DNA from: Achatina immaculata
Taxonomy: Eukaryota > Mollusca > Gastropoda > Stylommatophora > Achatinidae
NCBI GenBank assembly: GCA_009760885.1
Contig: CM019697.1
Location: forward strand, 29,008,710 to 29,072,709
Length of the DNA stretch: 64,000 nucleotides
Direction of reading: 5' to 3'
The notes under the pieces were generated by a model. That model did no database searches. It saw only the letters and a list, made by a program, of their open reading frames with translations, and had not been told where the DNA came from. Below are positions 44,300-56,260 of this stretch, in pieces. The position numbers and the translations under genes are program-made. Each line of letters opens with the position of its first letter. Position 1 is the stretch's first letter.

Positions 44300-44931
44300 T
44301 ACACAATCAAAGTTCAAAATTCAAATTCCAGCTTCACTGCATGTGGGACAACCCTGCATATGCTATGCCACAGGATCCATCCAAGAGTATGTTTGCTAAT
44401 AGTTCCTGTCAAATGTTGGTTGTTTACAGTGAGTTTTCTGCCACACAGTTCAGATTTCCTGCCAGAACCTTTAATTTGTTCTAGCTCCAGCAGTCTTCTC
44501 ACAGCTACATTGTTCGTCCATTCCCTTTCTTCATTTTCCCACAGTCTGTCCAGTACAGCCCTAAAAATGTCCCCCTTGTCCATTGACAGTCTGCCGTTTA
44601 TTGCTTGTCCAGCGAGTCTGTCTGCCACATCATTGCCATGTACTCCCGCATGCCCTGGACAGTAAAGTCAGGTTAGGCTTGTCACAGGAAACTGCAGCTT
44701 AACAGTTGAACCTATTCTTTGCGAAGCAAATTCTTACAAAGCATACTCTGTGAATCCGTCACAATGACACCATTAACCACATCTTGAGCAACTAACCATT
44801 CCATTGTCGTCGATTCAGCCTCAATTTCCATTCGCATGCTTGATGTGGTAATTTCAAGGGCTCCTGAACCCTGTGCCATGACTCTTCCATTTCAGTAGGC
44901 AACAAAACCCCAACCACTTCTGCTTTTCTGA
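44300..44931 (-). pseudogene. LINE RNase H (second part), separated from its first part by a gypsy insertion
   Basis: The minus strand reads SGWGFVAYWNGRVMAQGSGA near 44915-44860, EITTSSMRMEIEAES with the second catalytic acid near 44850-44810, and VIVTDSQSML with the third near 44770-44740. The C-terminal region continues to about 44314. The matching RNase H start, ending IYTDG, lies at 51771-51790 beyond the gypsy element. Stops occur in the later part. Confidence 0.75.
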
Positions 44932-45234
44932 TGTGGGGTGGTTATCAACACAGCACACACATGTAGTTGTCACAGAAAAACTAGATTCCACATATCAGTG
45001 CCAGATCAATTTATTCACTCATCAGTTACTGAAAACACTCACTTATTACTTCAACTGTCACATTATTCAATGTATATGATGCAGGCCTCTTGAGTTTTAG
45101 CCCAAATACTCACAAATAGCAACAGCTTGTACATCTGACGCACATTGCTAGTGGCCGCCATGCATTTCTCTATCCAATCCCTGATGTCATACATTTGCCA
45201 GTTGTTCGCAGCCACTTGACACATTCCTCTTACA
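44932..45234 (-). repeat. gypsy 3' LTR
   Basis: The 303-bp block with TG..CA ends is about 85-90% similar by eye to 51453-51770. The polypurine tract adjoins at 45235-45248. Confidence 0.85.
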
Positions 45235-45671
45235 TTCTCCCCCTCCTAAAAAAAATTAGAATAAACTTACCACTCTACATATCTAAATAACATTCATCAT
45301 CACACGGGCAAACAAACACCAAAAAAATTAATTACAGCATCTTACAATACCTTGGTAATCTCTCTGTATGTTTTTAACATGTGCCTTTGCTTAAAAATGA
45401 CACATACTTATAAGTTAAATATATATGTGTAATCCAAACATCATACTTTAGTATTTATGACCTTGATATGGTTGAAATCATAAATTTATATGCACAGTAC
45501 ATCAAAAAGGAAAAATAAAATTTTTTGTTATCTTTATAAATCATCAATTATATTTAAACTCATTTTCATCATCATCATCATCAGGTGCCGTGCCGACTGG
45601 CGTTGGCTATTATGCTTCTCCAGAGTACCCGATCCTTCATGCAGGCCATCAGTTCAGTTGGTGATCTCCTC

Positions 45672-47424
45672 TCACACCAGACTGTCCAGTATCATTTCTC
45701 TTGGTCTTCCTCTTGATCTTCTTCCTTCTATTTTTCCTGTTGTTATAATATTTTCAGTGCCCCCTCTTCTCATTGCATGTCCTATAAAAGTACATTGTCT
45801 CTCTCTTATATTTTTGACAAGGTTTTTTGTCTCTCCAGCTCTTCTCCTACATTCTTCATTAGTTATTTTTGCTGTCCAGGGGATTCGCAACATTCTTCTA
45901 ATAAACCACATTTCTGCTGCTTCCAATGATTTTTGTGCAGACTTGCCTATTGTCCATGATTCACTTCCATATAACAAGATAGGTTCAATATAGCATTTTA
46001 GGACTCGTTTTCTAACATTCATTGATAAAGATGTGTTAGCTAATATGTTTCTCATTCTCTGAAATGCAGTCTTTGCTTGGCCTATTCTGTTCCTAACTTC
46101 TGTTGTGCATTTCCCATCTGAAGTTATTACTGCTCCAAGGTATTTGAATTTCTGCACCTGCTTTAGAATAGTTTCGTTTAATACTGCATGCTGGTGGATT
46201 CTGTTTCTTAGATATAACCATAGTCTCTGTCTTTTTGATGTTCAAAGTAAGGCCTTTCTGTTCACTTTCTTGGCGACTTTATCCAAGAGATTTTGCAGGT
46301 CTTGTTGGTTCTCAGCTATCAGTACTGTGTCGTCAGCATACCGAAGGTTGTTAATATTGTATCCTCCAATTTTTATGCCTGGTTCTGTGATGATTGTTCT
46401 TAGAATATTCTCGCTATACAGAGAAAAAAGGTCTGGAGATAGTACACATCCTTGTCGCACCCCTTGTTTTATAGGTTGATATTTTCCAGTTCTGTTTTCA
46501 ACTCGAACTGCTGCTTCTTGCTGCCAGTATAGATGTTTTACAATCCTCAGGTCTTTGCCGTCTATATTGATGTCTTCAAGCATTTTAATAATTTCATTAT
46601 GTTTCACCTTGTCAAATGCCTTTGTATAATCAATGAAGCATAAGTAGAGATCTTTCTGTACTTCTAAAGCTCTTTCTGTTAATGTTCATAAAGCATAAAT
46701 GGCATTGTGTGTTCCCTTTCCTTCAACAAATCCAAACTGTTCATCTGCTATTTCCATTTTTATCTTTTTCCTTGTTCTTCTCATAATTATTCTCAGAAGT
46801 AGCTTCGTTATGTGACATGAGAGGCTGATAGTCCAGTGGTTGTCACATTCCTTTGCACCTGGTTTCTTTGGTAGTGCTATAAACGTGGATTTAATCAGGT
46901 CACTAGGAATATAACCACTGTTGTAAATGTCATTCAGTAACTTGGTTATTATTTTTATTCCTGTCTCCTCTAGTGCCTCTATTTCTTCTATTGTTATATT
47001 ATCAGGCCCAGTCGCTTTTCCTTTCTTCATGTGTTTGATGGCATCTATGATTTCATCTTCAAGTATTGGTGGTCTCTCACAGTTTTCAGTATCTGGTGTT
47101 AATTCTGGTCTTTCTCCTCCATATAGCTCACCGATATACTCTGTCCACAATGTCTTCTTTTCCCATTAACATTTTACCTTCTTTCGATTTCAGGCATCCT
47201 GTGGTATATTTTGTTTTCCTGCCTGTGAGTTCATTAATTCGTTTGTGCATGTTTTTGCTGTCTTTAATATGAGAGTCCTCTATCTGTCTGCACTGCTCAT
47301 TTAACCACACTTCTTTTGCTTCTCTGCATTTGCGTCTTATTTCTTTATTTATCTTGTTATATTTTTTCTCGTTATTTTTACTCCTCCTCCTCTTGTCCAT
47401 CAGTCCTAAGATGTCGTCTGTCAT
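45672..47424 (-). pseudogene. RTE-A reverse transcriptase in the full-length copy, with stop and frameshifts
   Basis: The linker (47424-47128) is in a different frame from the endonuclease. The RT then has [46 protein letters not shown] and the intact [16 protein letters not shown]. It continues with the tail [13 protein letters not shown]. An in-frame TGA replaces an Arg codon near 46686, and a frameshift near 46262 separates the palm from the thumb. The damage is light compared with other copies, which indicates relatively recent insertion. Confidence 0.85.
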
Positions 47425-48425
47425 CCATTTATTTTTAGGGGCTTCTTTTTTGGTGGTATTATCTCCTTAACAGTTTGGTGGATAGAATCTCTTAACATTT
47501 CCCATTGTTCATCTATACTATTTATCTTTGCTATTGCATTGTATCTATTTGTTATAATAACTTTGTATTGTTCTCTCAGTTCTTGGTCATTTTTAAGAAG
47601 TTCTGTATTCAGTTTGATGTTTCTCACTTTTCTGCCTGCGTTCTTTAGTTTTATTCTAACTTTTCCACAGAGTGGATCATGGTCATTATTGCAGTCAGCT
47701 CCTGGCATGGTTTTTGTTGTCAGTAATGCATTGCGGAATCGTTTGTTGATTAATATGTAGTCTATCTGGTTAAAAGTCTTTTTGTCTGGGCTGCACCACA
47801 TTGCCAGTCTTCGAGGATGTTGTTTAAACCAGGTGTTTCTTACAACCATGCTGTGTATTCTTGCCCATTCAATTAATTTATAACCTCTGTCATTCCTCTC
47901 CCCCAGTCCATAGTCACCAACGATGTCTGAAGTTCTTCCTTTACCAACTTTGGCATTAAAATCTCCCATGACTATGGTAACTTCATGTGACTTTGTGTGT
48001 TTTAGTGCTGTCTCTGTGTCATTATAAAATAGCTGTACGTCTTCTTCAGAGCTTTCAGATGTTGGAGCGTACACTTGTATAATATTTATGTTTATTGGTT
48101 GTCCTTTCAGTTGGGCTAGCAGGACTCGGTCCGAGATGTTCAAATATCCTACAATTGTCCTTGCCGTTTGTTCATCAAATATAATTCCTACTCCTCGTTC
48201 ATGTTTCTCACTTCCTGAATATATTATTGTATATTTATCTGAGTTTATCTTCCCTGCACCTGTCCATCTAACTTCACTCATTCCTAATATGTTGATCTTC
48301 ATCCTTTCCATTTCCATCTTTACATTTTCTAATTTTCCAGCCTGGAATAAAGTTCTAACATTCCATGTTGCTATTTTGAACTTGTTAGTTTTGCCACCAG
48401 TAGCTTGATGACGATCTGGCCTCAC
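47421..48425 (-). CDS. RTE-A endonuclease, open frame of 334 residues
   Basis: The frame from MRPDRHQATGGKTNKFKIAT contains ATWNVRTLFQAGK (catalytic Asn), ILGMSEVRWTGAG (Glu), [32 protein letters not shown] (Asp, Asn) and FNQIDYILINKRFRNALL. Then comes GADCNNDHDPLCGKVRIKLK, the final D-H box. All catalytic residues of an APE-type LINE endonuclease are present. The open frame ends at 47421 by a frameshift into the linker, so only the endonuclease could be made. It nicks DNA for target-primed reverse transcription. Confidence 0.85.
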   Translation of the reverse strand: MRPDRHQATGGKTNKFKIATWNVRTLFQAGKLENVKMEMERMKINILGMSEVRWTGAGKINSDKYTIIYSGSEKHERGVGIIFDEQTARTIVGYLNISDRVLLAQLKGQPININIIQVYAPTSESSEEDVQLFYNDTETALKHTKSHEVTIVMGDFNAKVGKGRTSDIVGDYGLGERNDRGYKLIEWARIHSMVVRNTWFKQHPRRLAMWCSPDKKTFNQIDYILINKRFRNALLTTKTMPGADCNNDHDPLCGKVRIKLKNAGRKVRNIKLNTELLKNDQELREQYKVIITNRYNAIAKINSIDEQWEMLRDSIHQTVKEIIPPKKKPLKING

Positions 48426-48949
48426 CTGTGGCTCGTGAGCTGCCCTACCTTACGAGGCTGTTCCAGAGGAACATCCATTAATGTCGTTCATGATGAATCG
48501 ATTATTCTGTTCAAGCATAACTATTCTTGGGAACTACAACAGTGGTTTCCCGTTGCCTTCTGTCGGTTTGTGTACGGACTCTCTGCTAGCCTTTGGACTC
48601 CCTGTCCTACCCGCAAGGCAGCGGGAGCGAGAGGTTTTAAGGCGCCTCTCATTTTCACAAGACATTATTAATCCATTACATTCATGCACTGATTCCAAAT
48701 CAAAACTTAGCAGCCACATACTGATCCGTGAACTGAGATGTCTTGACTGATCTGTCTGAGAGTTTTTTGTTAGCTCTTTTTCAGTTTTGCGAGTTTTGTT
48801 CATTCTTTGCCCATCGGTATATAAAATGACACATGCTGCCACCAGCCACATTTCACTGCACCAGTTTTAGAATCTGGTCAGTCAAATTATCTGCTTAAAT
48901 TCTGATCAACCCACATAAGGTAATACTAGGTAATTTAAACTATACCACC

Positions 48950-49985
48950 TTTCAGTGTCAAGGTTTTTATCAGAGATTAAAAGACCGCTTCCTGGCTCTG
49001 TCTAAAAATTCTGCCTTGGTAATCTGTGCAATGTTAAATGTTAGGCAGTTGCTGAATGCAGAATCCTTGATTAATAACTGAGTTTCCTTTGGTAAAAGCA
49101 CTCACTTCCCACTAAAAGAAGACATTTGACCAGTCTTAACATTTTGCCAAGTTTAAATACTTGTTCCACCCATTTAGCTCATCTGACACTAATTTTGCCA
49201 GTATATCATTCAAGGTTTGACATTGTCATTCATTGGTGCCATTTCCTTGTGGATGGTATGGGTTTGTTCAAATGTGTTGAATATTTAGTTCCTTGATGAG
49301 TTTTGAAATGGTTCACCAATAAACTCGCCTTCATTGTCTGTCAGTATAACCATAGGCATGGAGTATCTTGGCACAAATTCATCGACTAATAATTTGGCCA
49401 TGGTAAGACTGCTCTTGTCTGGTGCTGCATAACATTCTGTCTGTAAAGTGGACAATGTACCTGTTTCCCGAACTGATAATCGTATGTGGACCTGAGCAGT
49501 CCATACTGACTTTCAACATACAACCGTGGGGTGTATCCATGATTTGTAATGGTATTTTGCGCAATTTCAGGTTCCTTGTTTTGCATGTTGCACAAGCTTT
49601 AACATGTTGTTCTACATCTTTATAAATACACCTTCAATAGTATGTAGTCCGAATGCCTTGGACTACTTTTTCAGTGCATTATGTCAATACTTGTTATGAT
49701 AATGGAGTATAACAATGTCCTTCAGATGTGCAGGTATGTATAATGAGGGCGGTGTTTCTTCATCTTCTGTCACCTTGTGCACGATAATCATCAGACTTCT
49801 TCAGTCTGGTTTTTATCTCCGTGATATCTCTGTCCTTCTCTTGCTCCTTCTGTATATCGAGGTTATGTAATGATAATGATTGCAGTTTCTTATCATATGA
49901 AGATGAATCTAATGTGGCTGTGTCAGAGAGTGACTGCAGTAAGTCATCATAATGTAAATTCGAAGAATCTGTCACAGTTACCATT
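48950..49985 (-). pseudogene. gypsy integrase with preceding linker, broken
   Basis: The minus strand reads QKEQEKDRDITEIKTRLKK near 49860 (linker upstream of integrase), HVKACATCKTRNLKLRKIPL near 49600 (end of the zinc-binding domain), VSMDCSGP near 49510 with the first catalytic Asp, and NPYHPQGNGTNE near 49240 with the third acidic residue. Frames change near 49390 and 49330. The integrase would insert the cDNA into chromosomes, but it cannot be made here. Confidence 0.75.
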
Positions 49986-50149
49986 AATATGTTTTCTCAT
50001 GCTTTAGGCTCATACTCCAGTGATTTTTTTTTCACATTTTTCGGTGCCCGATTGTGCTCGGGACAGAAAATCTGCCGAAAAATGCTAGATTTAATTCTCC
50101 AGACCATATGCAAGAATTTGGTATCTATCAGTGTGCGAATCTTACTCTG

Positions 50150-51027
50150 TAATTTGTACAAAAACCGTACATGCTGAACCTTGGTCTTGTTTTTTTTCTC
50201 TGCTCTTGTTTGATGACCCCGCTGATGCAAAGAATGCTCTTTGGGTCTCGTATGAGTTCCCAATGCTCGTTTCCCTATTTCCCTTTATACATTGTACCCT
50301 TCTGAACACTTTGCTGGATAACCAGTATAGCGATACCCATGCTATTCTTTGGAATCTGTCACTTCTCTCTAAATATAGATGTCTATCACTGTCTACCATT
50401 GTTCTACAAAAGTTTGCAATGTGGTTTGGTTTTTCACATTTATAACACATTACCAGGTTGTTCTGTCTGTCCAGATGATTATCTCCATGCTGACCTTGGG
50501 TAGCTCTCTTGGATCTCGTGGTGGTTTCACAATGCATTCTGTCATTGGTTTCATTCCTATAGGTGTCTCTTGGGTCTTCTACTTGCATCTTGTCAACTTC
50601 ACAGTTCTTTCTTTCTGTTTTCTGTCTCGTTGGTTTTCCCAGTTCTCATGTTTAGTCAAAGCCTTAATGTCTCTTTATTTACTGCATTTTGCACTGCTTT
50701 CTTGAATGACTGAGGACAGTCTCTTAATAACTTAATTTTTATGGAGGTGTTACTAATTGCATCTATCAGGTATCCAACTAACTGATTTTGCATTACTTGT
50801 AATTGTATGTTTTGACCTTCAAATGCGTCCTTTGCAAGTTTTAACATTCCTTCTACTAGCATCTGTAGATATTCATCCTGTTCTTGTCTTACTGTATTTA
50901 AACACAACAGAGCATAATGACTGTCTTTGACTTCTTCAAATCTCCTTTTAAGTTCATTCTTCAGACTATCAAAGGACTCGTTAGGTTGATTTTCTAATTG
51001 TCTCTTTATGTTCTCAGCTGAAAACAT
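50150..51027 (-). pseudogene. gypsy Gag with CCHC zinc knuckle, frameshifted
   Basis: The frame from 51027 gives a capsid-like segment (ESFDSLKNELKRRFEEVKDS, then VRQEQDEYLQMLVEGMLKLA). After a frameshift near 50650, the frame from 50588 contains CYKCEKPNHIANFC near 50447-50406. This is a perfect CX2CX4HX4C knuckle, which binds genomic RNA in this family. The N-terminal start may be displaced by the RTE-F insertion just upstream. Confidence 0.8.
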
Positions 51028-51032
51028 TTATG

Positions 51033-51405
51033 TGCTGAGAAACACATAAATGCCTTTGAATGTAAATGCCACAGATGGGTTCTTCAAATATCATGGACAC
51101 AAAAAAGAACAAATATATCCTTACTACAAGAACTTAATATTGAATAAGGCTGACTAGTAAAGAGGATTAAACAGATTAAATATTTTGGACACATTAAACA
51201 TCATGAGAATTTAGAGAAGACTGTCTGGAAGGATACATAATGGGAAAAAGAAAGAGAGGAAGATCAAGGCGAAGATGGCTGCAAGACATCGTTGATAATC
51301 TGCAAATGGATGCATCAGCAGCAGGGCATTTTGATTACAATCGAGAGGCCTACAGGAGAGTTGTTAGGGAGACAAAAGTTCCACAAGGGCCATGGAAATG
51401 ACTGA
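51033..51405 (+). mobile_element. RTE-F LINE 3' tail nested in the gypsy element
   Basis: The + strand carries GAGAAACACATAAATGCC, then LKYFGHIKHHENLEKTVWKD-like coding and KRKRGRSRRRWLQDIVDNLQ, the RTE-F C-terminus. It lies between the gypsy primer site and the Gag start. Confidence 0.75.
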
Positions 51406-51452
51406 TTGACTGACTATCTCAGGTTTCTAAAGCCTTGGCTCATGGCACCACT

Positions 51453-51770
51453 TGTGGGGTGGTTCTTAACAGAGCACATACATATAGCTGTTACAGAAAA
51501 ACTAGATTCCACATATCAGTGCCAGATCAATTTATTCATTCATCAGTTACTGTAAACACTGTCACTTATTACTTCAACTTCAACTGTCACATTGTTCAAT
51601 GTATATGACGCAGGGCTCTGAGTTTTAGTCCAAATGCTCATGAATAGCAACAGCTTGTACATCTGATACACAGTGCTAGTGGTCGCCATACATTTCTCTC
51701 TCTCTCTCTCCAATCTCTGATGTCGTACTTCTGCCAGCTGTTCACAGTCACTCGACACGTTCCCCTTACA
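51453..51770 (-). repeat. gypsy 5' LTR
   Basis: The 318-bp partner of the 3' LTR contains a short CT-repeat expansion (51696-51710) absent from the other. The primer-binding-site-like segment lies just inside, at 51436-51451. Confidence 0.85.
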
Positions 51771-52720
51771 CCAAGTTACTCAGCCATCTGTATATATGCA
51801 TATTACTGTGTTGGAAGACCTACAGTGATGCTGGATGAGATCTTGAACCCAAAGTTCAACTGCTCCATGCACCCAGTCTTGACATTCACGACCCTTCTGT
51901 ATAATAACCTTTGTTAGCTGATATCAGTTCTGTACCTGTAGCCAGCCATCTATTTTAGGCACTTCATCTAGATTGCAAACTGACTTTATTGTATCTTCGC
52001 CTCAGCCATTGAAGATCTGCATCGTTTGATGCATCTTCTCTTTATCAACACCAGATCCTTATGGAGAGGATGATCCTTCATGCCAGCAACCCTGATGTAT
52101 GTCTTTACCTGAGCATGTGTTTAGACCTCACACTCAGGAAATCAAGCAGAAAGCACATGGCTGCCACCAGAGTATCCTTAGTGCAACCCAAGACCACTCT
52201 CATTGCCTCGTTCTGTACACACTAATTTATTCAGCTGTGCATTGGACAAGGTGAGTAAGCCAAGACCATATTCCAGTGATGACAGTACCATCGCATGCAG
52301 CAGCAAGAAGAGAGTGCGCTGTGGAAAGCTCGCTGCTGCCATTAACCCTCCCAACGATACCCTACAATTCTGTTATTTAATGAGCACCACAGGATGCTAG
52401 CTTTTTCTGGGTTGATCACAGCACTGTTATCCTCACACCAGCTTGTTATCCTCACACAGCATTGTTATCTTCACACCAGCTTGTTGTCTGGTCCACCCTG
52501 CTCTGCATTCTTGAGGCTAATTCCTCTCTACACCTCCCATGCTCACATGTTAATATATCATCTGCATAGGTCAGTGTTCTTCCCACACCATTTTCAAATA
52601 ACACAATCACTGAATGATAATGTTGACTGTCTTACTCAGAGCACATCTGATGATTTGATTAATGAAGAGGGCAGAACACAGTGACAGACACTTTTCTAGG
52701 GTGTGGGAAGAAAAGGTGTC
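51771..52720 (-). pseudogene. LINE RT palm to RNase H start, 5' side of the gypsy insertion
   Basis: The minus strand shows a TYADDILT palm near 52570-52550 followed by RCREELASRMQ. It then has the thumb (LEYGLGLLTLSNAQLNKLV near 52280) and finally NTVICIYTDG near 51800-51780, the first RNase H motif. Several stops break the frame. It is one LINE with 44300-44931, split by the gypsy element. Confidence 0.75.
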
Positions 52721-53219
52721 ATGCACAAAGTGGAAAGCACGACCTAAATGAAACAAAATCTGTTGATGCATCCATTTTTAAAGTCAGTTATCAGCTACAT
52801 TTGATGCGAACAAAGAAGAAGAAGAAGCTACATTTGAAAAAAAAAATCTTTATTTTGGAAAGTTAATGAAAATATTTCATACTTCTATGGAGTGAACAAA
52901 AGTATGGTAATATGAATATGTGGACTATTGCAGTTTTAATTTCAATAATCATTTCATATATTGTCATCACACATCAGTGTAGAAGATGATACTGTTAACT
53001 CAAAGTTATGTTTGTCTAACAGACAGTTTAGTTTTATATTTCTAGCAATTCTAAATTCTGCAGTAAATGAAATCTAAGAATAATCTGAATAATAATCAGC
53101 TTTTAAATTAAGTCATTAAATAACAAGACTGGGCTTCTGTGGATTGAACCATGTAATGCAGAATGAAACTAAACAACACTGATCTCAAACAACTCCCGTG
53201 TGGTACCTGGAACCTGAGG
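52721..53219. other. No gene recognised
   Basis: Unassigned AT-rich sequence between a LINE fragment and the 5' end of an RTE-C copy. A GAA microsatellite is at 52813-52828. Confidence 0.4.
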
Positions 53220-53484
53220 ACATGCCTGGGAAGCAAAGAATAGGACCACTGTACCCTACCACGCATGATCGTAAAGGCGAACTAAGGAGGGTTCGGCATA
53301 GGGCCAGCAACCCTATCTGGTAAAAAAACTATCAGACTGCTACAGAAACAGAAGCAAGGGAAAAAACAAATGCAGGTGGAAGGAGAAATGCTTATCAGGA
53401 ACCAGCCCATGAAGGTTGTGGATGAAAGTCAGCCAATGTAAGTCCCCAGCCCTACTGCAGACCTCATGGAACCTAAACACAAGA

Positions 53485-54480
53485 TGCAATTAGGCAGCTG
53501 GAATGTAAGAAAACTTAATCAGACTGGAAAACTAGCACAAACCATCAAGGAAATGCACAGATACAAACTAGACATGTTAGGAATACAAGAGGCAAGAAGA
53601 ACAGGATGGGGCTGAAGGAAATTAACAACACAGCACACAGAATATACAATAATATGGTCAGGTAAAGAAGATAATCATGAAGGAGGAGTAGCATCGATAA
53701 CAACAAAAGAAGCATCAAGAGCATTGCTGAAATGGACCCCAATAAATGAGAGATTATTATACGCACGCTTCAACTCAAGATTCACAAAGCTGTCTATTTT
53801 AGTTTGTTATGCACCAACAGAAGCAGCTGATGAGGAACTTAAAGATTTTTACAACAGCCACAGTAGAAACAATACCCAAGCATGATATGCTACTCATCTT
53901 GGGCAACTTAATGCAAAAATAGGTGAGGGAAATAAAGATAGAAGAAGAATCATGGGAAGAGAAGGAATCGGAGAAATAAATGAAAATGGAGAAAGTGAAG
54001 AAAGCTTGATGACCATCGGGGGGACAATTTTCCAACATAAAAATATCCACAAAGTGACTTGGAGGTCCCCAGATAAAACCACAGATATCAATCACATACT
54101 GATAAACAACAAGTGGAAATGGTCATTCCAGGATGTGTGAGCAAGGAAAGGAGCAGATGTAGGAAGTGATCACAACCTTCTGGTAGTAAAAATAAGACTA
54201 AAAATTAAGGAAAGCCAAAATCGGAGAACACAGAAAGGCACACTTTGATACAACAAAACTAAAAAACCAGCAAACAAGGAATGAATTCTAAATTGTACTT
54301 AAGAACCGCTTCAGTGTCCTACAAGACAAAGCAGAAATGTCTGTACTAGAGTTCAGTGAAACACTACAGGCAACAGAAAAAGAGGTACTGGGATATCGGA
54401 ACAGGAGAAAAGAGGAATGGATAAGCAAGACCATATGGGAAAAGACAGAGCAAAAAAAGAAATCATGAAAAAACTACTGA
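53485..54480 (+). pseudogene. RTE-C endonuclease (second copy)
   Basis: The + strand reads [20 protein letters not shown] near 53495-53545, LSILVCYAPTEAADEELKD near 53800-53845, and [20 protein letters not shown] near 54010-54070. [20 protein letters not shown] follows near 54140-54200. The GDFNAK motif is degraded (reads LGNLMQK near 53905) and stops are frequent. It would be inactive. Confidence 0.8.
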
Positions 54481-54517
54481 GCATCAAATCACAGAGACTA
54501 AAAGAACAAGTTTTAAG

Positions 54518-54630
54518 CAACACACAATAATTAGTGTATAGGTATACAACTATACACAAAGCACTGCAGTAAAGCTGTAATACCAAAATGTATAAATTAG
54601 GAAAAAAGTAGGAAGAAGTTAGAGTGTAAT
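54518..54630 (-). mobile_element. Penelope-like 3' terminal fragment inside RTE-C
   Basis: The block ACAATAATTAGTGTATAGGT to GGAAAAAAGTAGGAAGAAG matches 62738-62832 and 58172-58262, where it precedes the Penelope 3' tail. It interrupts the RTE-C linker. It is probably a 5'-truncated Penelope insertion. Confidence 0.6.
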
Positions 54631-54779
54631 AAGGACACATAAGGGGCAACTGATTAGTGGAGAAAGAGAACAAAATTGAATGATGGAGGGAACACTTTAG
54701 CACACTACTAAACAGAACACAAGCAGCACAAACAATAGACATAACTGAAGCAAAAACAGAACTAAACATCAGTACAGGA

Positions 54780-56260
54780 CCAATAACAATAAGTGAAGTA
54801 AAGGAGGCAATAAAGAAACTAAAATTAGACTGGGCACCAGGTGAAGATGATGTGACTGCTAAGATGTTGAAAGCAGAAGAAACAGAAACACCAAAACAAT
54901 TCTGCTGGATAAACAAATTTGGGATCTAGAAAAAGCTCCAGAGGCGTGGAAAACTGGCCTTATAGTAAAACTACCAAAGAAGGGTGACGTCAGAGATTGC
55001 AAGAATTGGAGAGGCATTGGCCTCTTGCCACTCACCAGTAAAGTATTTTGCAGAATAATCATCAGCAGAATTGTACCAACACTTGAGGAAAAACTTTGAA
55101 AAAGACAGACAGGGTTTAAGAAAGGAAGATCATGCATAGACCACATATTTGTACTTAGACAAATATTAGAACAGGCAAATGAGTGGCATAGCACAATATA
55201 TGCACTGTTTATAGATTTTGAGAAAGCCTTTAACAGTGTCAACAGAGATGCACTGTGGAAAATCCTAAGATGGCTTGGTCTCCCCCATAAGATAGTGAAT
55301 GTCATCAAAGCCCTATACGATGGTTTTCAATGCAAAGTGATCTGCAGAGAACATACCTGCAGCAGCTTTAGGTTAAAAACAGGAGTGAAGCAGGTATGTT
55401 TAGTATTGCCAACATTATTTATATTGGCAGTAGATTGATTAATGAAGGAGGCAACATTAGACAAATGCAGAGGATTACAATGGACCCTTGACACACCTTG
55501 ACTTTGCAGACGACATTTGTCTACTATCAAGCAGCCACAAAGATATGCAAGATAAAATAAACAAGCTAACTCAGAATGCAAACAACATAGGATTAATTAA
55601 AGATTGACGTAGGAAAGACAAAGTTAATGAAGCAAAATGTGAACGACAGAAATGTACTCAGAGTAGATAGCAAGTTAGTGGAGGAGGTCAACGAATGTGT
55701 ATAACTTAGCAGTAGAGTAATAGAAAATGGAGACAGCACAGAGGACATCAACACCAGACTTACTAGAGCAAACTAGGCTTTTGCAATATTAGAGACTATA
55801 TGGAAATCTAAAAAACTAAGCATGAAGATGAAAATCAGGATATTTAAGAGTATTGTTCTACTACTCTATAGAAGTGAATGCTGGAAAATCATCAAAACCA
55901 TAGAAAATAAGCTGAATTCTTTCCAGAAGAATTAGAAGAATATTTTGGCCAAACACCATAAGAAATAACATCTTGTTGACAGAAATGTAGATGAAAACAC
56001 TGACAATTATTGAAGAAAGACACTAGTGATGATTGGGACATGTGATCTGAATGACTGACAACTCACTACCAAAAATAGCACTGAGATGGACACCACAGGG
56101 GAACACAAGTAAGTGTAGACCAAAGGAGACATGGAGAAGAACAACAGAGAGGATGCTGAGCAATAGAGGGCTCACCTTGGCAAGAGCGGATAAAAGGCAA
56201 AGGACAGGCATTTGTGGAAAACCCTTGCGGAAGCCCCATGTGCTCTGGGCACTTAAGGTT
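54780..56260 (+). pseudogene. RTE-C reverse transcriptase and tail (second copy)
   Basis: The + strand gives KLKLDWAPGEDDVTAKMLKA near 54820-54875, [20 protein letters not shown] near 55025-55080, [20 protein letters not shown] near 55210-55265, [20 protein letters not shown] near 55375-55430 and [20 protein letters not shown] near 55500-55560 (FADD intact here). The tail reads [20 protein letters not shown] and RMLSNRGLTLARADKRQRTG near 56060-56200. It is broken by several stops and frameshifts. Confidence 0.8.

Larger units (their letters stand above)
45569..48647 (-). mobile_element. RTE-A LINE, full length, with 10-bp target duplication
   Basis: A perfect 10-bp repeat CTCATTTTCA flanks it (45559-45568 and 48648-48657), so this 3079-bp block is a complete element: about 220 bp 5'UTR, a single ORF region with endonuclease then RT, and a CATCAT tail. 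It is inserted in the 3' internal region of the gypsy element, in the same orientation. It is the reference copy for family A. Confidence 0.92.
44932..51770 (-). mobile_element. gypsy-type LTR retrotransposon, pol-deleted, with nested RTE-A and RTE-F
   Basis: LTRs lie at 51453-51770 (5') and 44932-45234 (3'). The minus-strand LTR starts TGTAAG and ends CCACCCCACA. Just inside the 5' LTR is a primer-site-like TGGTGCCATGAGCC. Just before the 3' LTR is a polypurine tract (AGGAGGGGGAGAA). Order: gag (51027-50150), pre-integrase linker and integrase (about 49985-48950). The protease, RT and RNase H are deleted near 49990-50140. A full-length RTE-A (45569-48647) and an RTE-F tail (about 51033-51405) are nested. 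I could not find a matching target duplication. Confidence 0.85.

Noticed and set aside
47421..48425. Long open frames with endonuclease/RT similarity as possible host genes (often auto-annotated as craniofacial development protein 2-like)
   Set aside because: They carry LINE endonuclease motifs, repeat several times in the window, and have LINE tails and target duplications. They belong to retrotransposons.
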